64,000 nt of DNA, from the NCBI GenBank assembly GCA_946552115.1, contig CAMNRH010000011.1, positions 1 to 64,000 of the forward strand, written 5' to 3'. Shown here piece by piece: positions 46,731 through 54,517 of the stretch; position 1 is the first letter of the stretch, and every line of letters starts with the position of its first letter. This DNA is from an uncultured Lachnospiraceae bacterium (lineage in GTDB: Bacteria; Bacillota; Clostridia; Lachnospirales; Lachnospiraceae). The position numbers and the translations under genes were made by a program. The notes under the pieces are model-generated. The model ran no database searches. It worked only from the letters and a program-made list of their open reading frames with translations, and had not been told where the DNA came from.

Positions 46731-47636
46731 ATGAAAAAACACTTCTGTATTATCAGCGACGGTTCCTGTGATCTGCCGGACGATATGATAAAAGAAAAAG
46801 AAATTGACATTGTCCATTTTCTTGTCTCATTTGACGGAAGGCAATATAAAAAAGAGGGAATTGAACTCAATCTTAATGAATTTTACCAGCGCATGGTTGA
46901 CGACCCAAAAACCTACCCTATGACAGCGGCTCCTTCCCCTCAGGATTTTTATACTCTTTTTGAGCGTCGGGCAAAAGAAGGCCTTAATATTCTTTGTATC
47001 TGTATCTCTGCAAAATTAAGCTCTTCTTTACAGTCTGCCCAAATTGCAAAAGAAATGTTAAAAGAAACATATCCCGGCGTCCGGGTAGAAATCTTGAATT
47101 CTCTTTCCTGCACGCTGATGCAGGGCGCTTATGTATTAGAAGTATGCCGGATGAGAGATGCGGAATACACCCTCGATAAAACAGTGGAAACCATGAACAA
47201 GCTAATCAAAACCGGACGGATTCTGTTCACGGTAGGCAGTCTGGATTACCTGTATCACGGCGGACGAATCGGAAAAGTAACCAGTGTCGCAGGAGCTCTT
47301 CTGAATGTAAAACCGTTAATTACTCTGGAGGACGGTGAAATTCATTCCTCAGGTATCAAACGGGGACGCAAAAACTCTCTCATCGGTGTCATTCAGCTTT
47401 TAATCTCATATCTTGAAGAAGCTCGCTGCACGCCTGACGACTGTACAATTCTAATCGGTTATTGTCATAATAAAAATGAAGCCGGCAATTTCCGGGATAT
47501 GACCATGCAGCGGCTGAAAGAACGATTCGGCACTCTTTCGCCTCTGCCTCTGTGCCGAATCGGCGCGACTATCGGCGTACACGCCGGACCATACTCTATC
47601 GGATATGGAATAATACAAAGAAGTGACCGAATATAA
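46731..47636 (+). CDS. DegV family fatty-acid-binding protein
   Basis: 301 aa. DegV layout: ISDGSCDLPDDMIKEKEIDIVHFLVSFDG at the start, the TAAPSPQDFYTLFERR segment, FTVGSLDYLYHGGRIGKV and the acyl-binding pocket region KPLITLEDGEI. Some family members (FakB) bind fatty acids for the FakA kinase; no fakA is seen in the window. The start has a gagaggg site. First gene of a plus-strand train that continues without a clear terminator to 60.8 kb. Confidence 0.92.
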   Translation: MKKHFCIISDGSCDLPDDMIKEKEIDIVHFLVSFDGRQYKKEGIELNLNEFYQRMVDDPKTYPMTAAPSPQDFYTLFERRAKEGLNILCICISAKLSSSLQSAQIAKEMLKETYPGVRVEILNSLSCTLMQGAYVLEVCRMRDAEYTLDKTVETMNKLIKTGRILFTVGSLDYLYHGGRIGKVTSVAGALLNVKPLITLEDGEIHSSGIKRGRKNSLIGVIQLLISYLEEARCTPDDCTILIGYCHNKNEAGNFRDMTMQRLKERFGTLSPLPLCRIGATIGVHAGPYSIGYGIIQRSDRI

Positions 47637-47661
47637 ATAAAAATCAATGGAGATTACAGCG

Positions 47662-48684
47662 ATGAGAAAAATAACACTGGGAAAAACCAACATTACCGTA
47701 AACAAAAATGGCTTCGGCGCCCTCCCCATTCAGCGAATCAGTACCAAAGATGCCGTATATCTGCTCCACAAAGCCTATGACCACGGAATCGACTTTTATG
47801 ATACGGCCAGATTCTATACTGACAGCGAAGAAAAATTGGGACTGGCATTTGAAGACCGGCGTGACAAAATCATTCTTGCTTCCAAAACTGCCGCTCAGAA
47901 CACCGTGGATTTCTGGAGCAATCTCGAAACTACACTGCATAATTTAAAAACAGACTATCTGGACATCTATCAGTTCCACAATATTCCGTTCTGTCCGAAG
48001 CCGGGCGACGGAACCGGCCTTTACGAGGCCATGCTCAAAGCAAAAACACAGGGAAAGATACGCCATATTGCGATTACAAACCACAGACTTTCAGTTGTTC
48101 ATGATGCCATTGACAGCGGACTGTACGATACATTACAATTTCCTTTCAGCTATCTCTCCTCCGGACAGGAGCTTGAATTAGTAAAAAAATGCGCCGCGTC
48201 CAATATGGGCTTTATCGCCATGAAAGCCCTCGCCGGCGGATTAATCAACAATTCTGCCGCAGCCTATGCGTACATGCTGCAGTTTGAGAATGTTCTTCCT
48301 ATCTGGGGAATTCAAAGAGAAAAAGAACTGGACGAATTTCTTTCCTATCAGGAAAACGAGCCTGTCCTGAACGGAAAATTGGATTCCGCTATCCGCCATG
48401 ACTTAAAAGAACTGCAGGGCGACTTCTGTCGCGGCTGCGGATACTGCATGCCATGTCCGGCAGGCATTGAAATCAATAACTGTGCAAGGATGTCTCTTTT
48501 GATTCGAAGATCTCCCTCCGCCGCGCATCTGACCGAGGAAGCTCAGGCAAAAATGAAGAAAATAGAGGACTGTCTGCACTGCGGAAAATGTAAAACAAAA
48601 TGCCCGTATGGTCTGGATACCCCGGCACTTCTTAAGAGAAACTACAAAGACTACAAAGAAATACTTGCCGGAAAGAAATTATGA
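47662..48684 (+). CDS. aldo/keto reductase with two C-terminal iron-sulphur motifs
   Basis: 340 aa from MRKITLGKTNITVN, with ggag upstream at usable spacing. The aldo/keto reductase barrel is recognisable (NGFGALPIQR, YDHGIDFYDTARFY with catalytic Asp/Tyr, IILASKTA, IRHIAITNH). The C-terminal ~90 residues hold two ferredoxin-type cysteine sets: CRGCGYCMPCPAG and CLHCGKCKTKCPYG. Such fused enzymes are common in anaerobes; the substrate is unknown. Ends in ATGA overlap with the next gene. Confidence 0.9.
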   Translation: MRKITLGKTNITVNKNGFGALPIQRISTKDAVYLLHKAYDHGIDFYDTARFYTDSEEKLGLAFEDRRDKIILASKTAAQNTVDFWSNLETTLHNLKTDYLDIYQFHNIPFCPKPGDGTGLYEAMLKAKTQGKIRHIAITNHRLSVVHDAIDSGLYDTLQFPFSYLSSGQELELVKKCAASNMGFIAMKALAGGLINNSAAAYAYMLQFENVLPIWGIQREKELDEFLSYQENEPVLNGKLDSAIRHDLKELQGDFCRGCGYCMPCPAGIEINNCARMSLLIRRSPSAAHLTEEAQAKMKKIEDCLHCGKCKTKCPYGLDTPALLKRNYKDYKEILAGKKL

Positions 48685-49328
48685 AAAAAATTGAGATATG
48701 CGATGAATTCATATACATATCAGGGGCAATTCTCCTGTCTCTGGCGACGGCGATGCTTTCGGCGGCTGATTTTGGGCTCTCCGTCATTGTATCGCCCGCA
48801 TATCTTATCAGCCTGCGCATTCCTTTTCTCACCTTTGGACAGGCCGAATACATTATTCAGGGGATACTGTTCCTCCTGTACTGCATTATTATGCGGCAGG
48901 TAAAAATTTTATATTTCGGAGCGTTCCTGTCCGGTGTTATCTATGGTTTCTTTCTGGATACATGGAGATTCCTGATTCCTCACTTTAATCCGGAGATATA
49001 TCCTCCGGGAACACTGACAATGCCGACGCGTACTTTTTATTTTATTATTGGATTTTTCATTAATATATTAGGAGCAACTCTGTATTTCAAAAATCGATTT
49101 TATCCACAGGTATACGAATTTTTTATAAAGGGAATCAGCGAAAAATATCATATAGACATATCAAAATTTAAACTGAGATTTGATTTATCATTTCTCTTAC
49201 TCACGTTATTCCTTTCCCTTTTACTTTTTCATAAACTGATGGGAATCGGAGCAGGAACACTGATTATGGCATGCTGCAACGGTCCGTTAATCGGCATATG
49301 CGGCAAAGGGTTCGACAAATTTTTTTAA
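48681..49328 (+). CDS. YitT/YczE-like (DUF6198-type) membrane protein
   Basis: 215 aa with five likely membrane spans (about 10-30, 52-68, 73-92, 115-135, 165-190). The LATAMLSAADFGLSVIVSPAYL segment and the layout match the DUF6198/YczE group. Function unknown; a transporter or small-molecule export role is speculation. Its start overlaps the reductase stop by 4 bases. It ends 17 bases before the lectin-like gene, so it bridges the metabolic genes and the novel operon. Confidence 0.75.
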   Translation: MKKIEICDEFIYISGAILLSLATAMLSAADFGLSVIVSPAYLISLRIPFLTFGQAEYIIQGILFLLYCIIMRQVKILYFGAFLSGVIYGFFLDTWRFLIPHFNPEIYPPGTLTMPTRTFYFIIGFFINILGATLYFKNRFYPQVYEFFIKGISEKYHIDISKFKLRFDLSFLLLTLFLSLLLFHKLMGIGAGTLIMACCNGPLIGICGKGFDKFF

Positions 49329-49345
49329 AACGAAAGGATTTTTTC

Positions 49346-49735
49346 ATGAGAAGCGAAAGTTTAGCAAAAAGCAAAGTAATCATTACGGCAAGAGATAAGT
49401 GGCAGAAAACAGGAATGCGGGCAACCCCTTTAGAAACCATCGCCGTTAAGCGATTATCAGGAAGCTGGTGTATTAATCCGGATCTGGGAACCTGTGATGC
49501 AGACGGAACCGGCATGATAGCCAAAGAAGGATACGCCCTTAAAGGAGCGCGGGAAGGCCAGCTTCTGGGAAGGATTGGAAGCCATGTCTTTGCACTTGGA
49601 AACCAGGGAGAAACAAAAGCAGGATTGGAAGGCGAACTGGAGCTGTGCGCCAATGATGATGTGAATGGAAAATACGGCGCAGGTTACACGGATAATTACG
49701 GTGAGATTGAATTTGAGCTATCTTTGCGGAGGTAA
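49346..49735 (+). CDS. LecA (PA-IL)-like lectin domain protein
   Basis: 129 aa from MRSESLAKSK, preceded by cgaaagga; the longer ORF start reads into the previous gene. The pattern fits the PA-IL/LecA jelly-roll: a W-x-TG start (DKWQKTGM), SGSWCINPDLGTCDADG, LLGRIGSHVFALG, then ELCANDDVNGKYGAGYTDNYGEIEFEL. The NDD (103-105) and DN (116-117) positions match the calcium/galactose-site region of LecA (ND...Y..N). No signal peptide. First of six tightly spaced genes; the next start is 2 bases after its stop. Family assignment is by pattern recognition; sugar specificity is unknown. Confidence 0.7.
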   Translation: MRSESLAKSKVIITARDKWQKTGMRATPLETIAVKRLSGSWCINPDLGTCDADGTGMIAKEGYALKGAREGQLLGRIGSHVFALGNQGETKAGLEGELELCANDDVNGKYGAGYTDNYGEIEFELSLRR

Positions 49736-49737
49736 CA

Positions 49738-51048
49738 ATGAAGCTCCATTATATTACGATTCAGCCGGCTGTTAAAGAAATGCGTAAAGAACTCCGGGCT
49801 ATGGAAGAATCCTTTTTGGAAAACAGTCTTTGCCAGCCCCTTGCAGAATATGAAAGGCAACTGTATACATATATGAAATCCGGAAACTGGGATAAAGCAT
49901 TTATGCTTTACAATGAATTTACAGATCCCTCAAAACAATGGAATCCTGCGGTTTTGCCATGGGCCGGGCGCCTGAAGTCCCTAATTGACAGAGAGATAAG
50001 CAAGTTGGAAATAATAAATCCGCAAACCATAGTAAAGACTGTATACAAAAGCATCAAGGAAATACGGCAGGAATACTGGCTTGCATGGCTGGAAGATTTC
50101 TTTTGTGAAAAAATAGAATGGGCGCTCCGGAATTGTATGCAGCGGCCGGCAGATGGAAAAGAACACCTCTACTGCGTAGCTTTGCCGGAATTTTGTTTTG
50201 CCGATTCGGGAAATGCCGTTTTGAAAAAATATGGAGCATGGAGCGGAAACAGAGCATTTTACAAGCCTGTTGTCACAAAGCTTCTGCACGGAACTCTTCC
50301 CAGGGATGTTCCAAGAACAAGCTCCGGCATGAAGACATTAAAGATGTTGACAAATCAAAGCGGCGGCTATGCTTTCATGCAGGTAATTCTATTTGCCGGA
50401 ACAATTATAGGAAGGAATAAAGAACAGCAGGACGACGGCAAATCTCCCTATTATAATATGGCTCCTGTATTTACCAGAGGGCGCTGCATCGGAGTGTGGG
50501 AGAAACAGGAGATATCCGATATTGACGGAAAGAGCAGGCTGGTGAAACACCGTCATGTGATGTGGTCTGAGCTGCGGGCGCAGGGCATAGAAGCGTATAC
50601 AGCCTCTGTCTTCTCCAGACAGGAATTGCAGGCCATGGGCCTGCAGGAATTAAATCCCATTTTTGAAATCCAGGTCTTTCAGAGAAGACTGCCGCTGCGT
50701 TTTGCTCTGTGTATTTGCAGGGATTATATTGAACCGCGGATTATCGGCTGCCGGCCTGCAGAAGTTTATGTCCTGATTTCTTACGGCATGCATATAGAGA
50801 ATCATATTCAAGAGGTTGGAAATGCTGTGGAAGCATTTTTATACTGTGACGGTATGTATAAAGGACATGCGGGCATTCATCTGGGAGATCCGGTTTTTTG
50901 GTCCGGAAAGCCGGAAAGAGACTGTACATGGTGGAACATTGATCAAAACGCTTTGTCGAACAACAGTTATAGGAATAACTATGTAAGACCTGGAATTTAT
51001 ATTGAGCCGAATGTGTTGGAATTCGAGCCCAAACGGTTACAATTGTGA
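49738..51048 (+). CDS. unknown protein with a nitrilase-like Glu-Lys-Cys pattern
   Basis: 436 aa. I do not know a named family. Residues 1-130 are helical and variable. From 140 on, the order of motifs resembles the carbon-nitrogen hydrolase fold: VALPEFCF (candidate Glu151), VILFAGTIIGRN with YYNMAPVFTRGRCIGVWEKQ (candidate Lys256), and ALCICRDYIEPR (candidate nucleophile Cys327). A late GHAGIHLGDPVFW segment follows. If right, it would be an amidase or amide-forming enzyme. No signal peptide or membrane span. It follows the lectin gene by 2 bases and precedes the DUF6603-type gene by 19. Confidence 0.6.
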   Translation: MKLHYITIQPAVKEMRKELRAMEESFLENSLCQPLAEYERQLYTYMKSGNWDKAFMLYNEFTDPSKQWNPAVLPWAGRLKSLIDREISKLEIINPQTIVKTVYKSIKEIRQEYWLAWLEDFFCEKIEWALRNCMQRPADGKEHLYCVALPEFCFADSGNAVLKKYGAWSGNRAFYKPVVTKLLHGTLPRDVPRTSSGMKTLKMLTNQSGGYAFMQVILFAGTIIGRNKEQQDDGKSPYYNMAPVFTRGRCIGVWEKQEISDIDGKSRLVKHRHVMWSELRAQGIEAYTASVFSRQELQAMGLQELNPIFEIQVFQRRLPLRFALCICRDYIEPRIIGCRPAEVYVLISYGMHIENHIQEVGNAVEAFLYCDGMYKGHAGIHLGDPVFWSGKPERDCTWWNIDQNALSNNSYRNNYVRPGIYIEPNVLEFEPKRLQL

Positions 51049-51067
51049 GCGAAAACAGGAGGGTTAC

Positions 51068-54000
51068 ATGAATCAGGAAAAAGAAATTCGCCTGACACAG
51101 ACAGATCCGGCAATTCCCGGCTGGTTTGCGGCATTGATGCAGACAAACGGATGGAAGTATTTGACGCTGGTGCTGGAAAAGGAGAAGATTACATTCCGTG
51201 AATCCATTGATTTCATTGAATCCATGTATTTAGGAGAAACGGATGAGAAAACAGCTACAGTTCTTCTGTGTACAATACTATCCGATGATACTGCCATTGC
51301 AGATTTGTTAAAGGCTGACGGCGTTTCCGTCTGGAACATTCCGGAGTGTTTTAGCTTTTTAAACAATCCCATAAAAGGGCTGGACGTCTGTTTTGGATTG
51401 GTGATACCGCTGGATGCCGGAGGATACTACGGAGAACAGTTTGTCATTCGTTATAATGATGTTTTGGAACTCATCCCGGGATTCCTGAGTCTGGATAAGG
51501 TCTGCCTTAAAATTCTGAAACAGGGCGCATCCGCTGTGATTTCCCTGACGGGTATGTTTCAAACAGACAATGCTATGTGCTTTTCCGTCTGTCTGGATAT
51601 TACATCAGAACAAATCACCGGGAGACTGGGAACACCAACCGGAAAATTTCCTTCGATGATGGAGTTTCTGACGTGGATAGGCAAACAGACAGGCGGAGTA
51701 CAGCAGGAGATATTCGGATGGCTGCAGGATAGTGAAAAAATCTTAAAGGCGGTTCTTTCAAATGCCTCCCTGACAATCGGATTAGAAACTCGTTCAATAG
51801 AGGATTATATACTGGAATTCTGTGTAACTTTGTGGGGAATGGAATTTGCACTTACTTTTTATGGAGCGGCTCAAATCCTTCAAGGCTCTCTGTGGGAGAG
51901 AAAAAAATTTTTATTAAAAGATTTATGGGGAAAACTCGCCGCGGACACACCGCTTCCAAAGGAGCTTGAGGAGATGGAGCTGTCAGACTGTTTCCTGGAA
52001 ATTAATCTGGCAGAAAAAGCGTGCAAACTCCACTGCTGTGTGGAAAAAGTTTGTACAGTGGCCGGCTTTGCATTAGAAGAGATAACATTATCACTTCTAA
52101 TCGGGGAAAAAAAACAGATTGACGTATCCGGACAGATGACAATTCAAAACATTTGGAACTGTTCTATGGAGCTTTGTTTTACAGACAAAGATGCCTGCCA
52201 GATTAACGGCAGATTAAGTCTGTCAGATACATTGAATCTGGACGGGATTCCTTTGTTATCTTATATCTTTCCGAATCGGGCAGATTATCAGGCGGGAGGC
52301 ATTGGTTTTCATTACGAAAACGGCAGGCTTACCGGGGCAGACGTTTCATTTTCCTACAGACAGCCTAAGAAAGAACAGCAGGAACTGACGCCTCAATATC
52401 ATCTGGAGCAGTCCGGGAACGGTACTTTTCAGATGATAGAAGAACAAAGCGTTCCGGAATGCGGCGCCCTGCGTGCGGAAGACGGCATTCGCTGGAAAGA
52501 AATCAGAAAAAAAGCCGGACCAGTGGTAATTGAGCGGATTGGAACAGCTTTTGATGACTGGATATTATGGACAGCCCTGGAAGCCGGAATGGAAATGGGG
52601 CCTGTGAGAGTGGACGTGACAGGGATGATGGTCGGCTATGACTTACAGGGACAAAAACTTCTCGCAAAGCTGTCCGGCCTCGGAGTTTCCTGTAAAACTT
52701 CTGTTTTTTCTCTCGCAGGAACCATGATGAAAGATACGACGCTCCCGGAAGACGTAAAGGAGTCTTACAGCGGCAGCCTGACGGTCAAAATGGGGAGATG
52801 GAAGCTGGCCGCCGAAGGTTCTTATGCCGTTATGAAAAACGGTACAGACAGTCTGTTCATTTTCTTAAACTGCAGCATGATTCTGGCCGTAATGCCGGCA
52901 ATTCAGATTACGGCAATCATGGGCGGAATTGGAATGAACAGAAAACTGCGAATTCCAAAAGCCCAGGAAGTAGAAAATTTCCCGCTGTTATCGGCAGATA
53001 TGGAAGAGGGGCAGGTACAGAAAGCCCTGAATCAGTGGATTGTACCGGCGAAAGGAGAATACTGGGCGGCGGCAGGAATTCATTTTACGGCCTGCGGTCT
53101 GGTAAAGGGTAAGATTCTGCTATCCCTTCTTTTTGGACAGGAATTTCAGGCCGCACTGCTGGGAAGCGCCGAGGTGACGCTGCCAAAGGGAACACCTGAG
53201 GAAAAAGCATACGCGCGCATTATTATCTTTTTGTCAGCGCTGCTCCGTCCGGAACAGGGAAGCTTTTGTGCGGAGGCTTCTTTGGGAGAAAATTCTTTTT
53301 TGCTGGATCATAACTGCCATGTATTTGGACAGGCGGCATGCTCCGTCTGGTTTGGACATCATGCAAATGCGGGAGATTTTGTCCTGACTTTGGGAGGTTA
53401 TCATCCATCCTATAGACCTCCTGCTCATTATCCGAAAGTAAATTCTGTCGGATTTTCCTGGCAGGTCGATAAGCATCTGAGCGCAAAAGGCTCTGTCTAT
53501 CTGGCTTTGACCCCGGCCTGCGTAATGGCAGGAGGAAATCTGGAATTTTTGTTTACGTCGGGGAATCTAAAGGCCTGGTTTAAAGCTTATCTCCATCTTC
53601 TGCTGAACTGGCATCCTTTCTTTTTTGAAGGGCAAATCGGGGTTCAGCTTGGCATTTCCTATCGGCTGAATCTCTTATTTTGTCATAAAACCATTAAGAT
53701 AACGCTGGGCGGAGAATTATCTGTCTGGGGACCGCCTCTGGGTGGAAAATTGAAAATACACCTTTCGTTTCTTCAATTTACGATTTCATTTGGGAAGAAA
53801 CAGGAAGCAGGAAAGCGGGCTCTTAGCTGGAGGGAAATGAGAGAAACACTGCTTCCGGGAGAAAGCTTACATTCTATGGAAGCTTTGGACGGAATCAGAA
53901 ACCAAAAAGACGAAAAGGAGCCCTGGCTCTGCGCGGGCGGAACCTTAAAGCTGCGCTGCCGAACCGCCGTTCCGGCAGGAACAATTCAAATCCGTCCTAT

Positions 54001-54517
54001 GCAGTCTGAACAGATTCAGTCAAGCTTTAAGATTTCCGTAGTTTCGCCAGACCAGAAAACCGGGACACTGGAACAATTCGGATTGGAAGCGGAAGAGGAA
54101 ACTGCTTCCCTGCCCGCTGCCTTATGGGGGAAACCCGAAAAGAACCTTACAGCCTCTGGAGAGAGATTGGTAAAAGGATGTACCGGATATCTAATTCGAA
54201 CGAAAAAAGCAGAATTTTCGGGAGAAATTCAGATTCCCGATTTCAGGGAAGCGCTAATACAATGTCTAACCCTGCCAAATCCGCTCACAGCAGCGGCCCT
54301 TAAAGAAGATACGGAAATCTATGGGGATGAGACGACGGATACCATAGAACAGTTAAAAACAATCGACGGCAAAGAAGCTGTAGAAAAACGCGGCAAGATC
54401 GCACAATCCCTGTATCCGTATTATAACGGAGCCGGCGGAAACTTTACTCAGACGCAGAAAAACAGGGAGCATTTATATATGGACTGTCCAAGATACAGGA
54501 AGCAGGTGGGAGATTAG
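51068..54517 (+). CDS. giant DUF6603-type beta-rich protein
   Basis: 1149 aa from MNQEKEIRLTQTD, with acaggaggg directly upstream. Residues 1-470 are a chain of repeated amphipathic beta segments (CFLEINLAEKACKLHC, VSGQMTIQNIWNCSMELCF). Residues about 480-920 carry the DUF6603 hallmarks as I know them: IMGGIGMNRKLRIP...VENFPLL, WAAAGIHFTACGLV, DFVLTLGGYHPSYRPPAHYP, YLALTPACVMAGG and LSVWGPPLGGKLKI. A ~220-residue charged tail follows. No signal peptide and no convincing membrane helix. The family has no known function. The stop directly abuts the next ATG (TAGATG). Confidence 0.75.
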   Translation: MNQEKEIRLTQTDPAIPGWFAALMQTNGWKYLTLVLEKEKITFRESIDFIESMYLGETDEKTATVLLCTILSDDTAIADLLKADGVSVWNIPECFSFLNNPIKGLDVCFGLVIPLDAGGYYGEQFVIRYNDVLELIPGFLSLDKVCLKILKQGASAVISLTGMFQTDNAMCFSVCLDITSEQITGRLGTPTGKFPSMMEFLTWIGKQTGGVQQEIFGWLQDSEKILKAVLSNASLTIGLETRSIEDYILEFCVTLWGMEFALTFYGAAQILQGSLWERKKFLLKDLWGKLAADTPLPKELEEMELSDCFLEINLAEKACKLHCCVEKVCTVAGFALEEITLSLLIGEKKQIDVSGQMTIQNIWNCSMELCFTDKDACQINGRLSLSDTLNLDGIPLLSYIFPNRADYQAGGIGFHYENGRLTGADVSFSYRQPKKEQQELTPQYHLEQSGNGTFQMIEEQSVPECGALRAEDGIRWKEIRKKAGPVVIERIGTAFDDWILWTALEAGMEMGPVRVDVTGMMVGYDLQGQKLLAKLSGLGVSCKTSVFSLAGTMMKDTTLPEDVKESYSGSLTVKMGRWKLAAEGSYAVMKNGTDSLFIFLNCSMILAVMPAIQITAIMGGIGMNRKLRIPKAQEVENFPLLSADMEEGQVQKALNQWIVPAKGEYWAAAGIHFTACGLVKGKILLSLLFGQEFQAALLGSAEVTLPKGTPEEKAYARIIIFLSALLRPEQGSFCAEASLGENSFLLDHNCHVFGQAACSVWFGHHANAGDFVLTLGGYHPSYRPPAHYPKVNSVGFSWQVDKHLSAKGSVYLALTPACVMAGGNLEFLFTSGNLKAWFKAYLHLLLNWHPFFFEGQIGVQLGISYRLNLLFCHKTIKITLGGELSVWGPPLGGKLKIHLSFLQFTISFGKKQEAGKRALSWREMRETLLPGESLHSMEALDGIRNQKDEKEPWLCAGGTLKLRCRTAVPAGTIQIRPMQSEQIQSSFKISVVSPDQKTGTLEQFGLEAEEETASLPAALWGKPEKNLTASGERLVKGCTGYLIRTKKAEFSGEIQIPDFREALIQCLTLPNPLTAAALKEDTEIYGDETTDTIEQLKTIDGKEAVEKRGKIAQSLYPYYNGAGGNFTQTQKNREHLYMDCPRYRKQVGD

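Noticed and set aside
49271-49345. N-terminal extension of the lectin ORF
   Set aside because: The extra 25 codons overlap the previous gene in another frame and lack a ribosome-binding site; the ATG at 49346 has one.
52800-52930. Hydrophobic stretch in the DUF6603 protein as a membrane helix
   Set aside because: It matches a conserved DUF6603 segment with regular small polar residues, more like core beta strands than a membrane helix.
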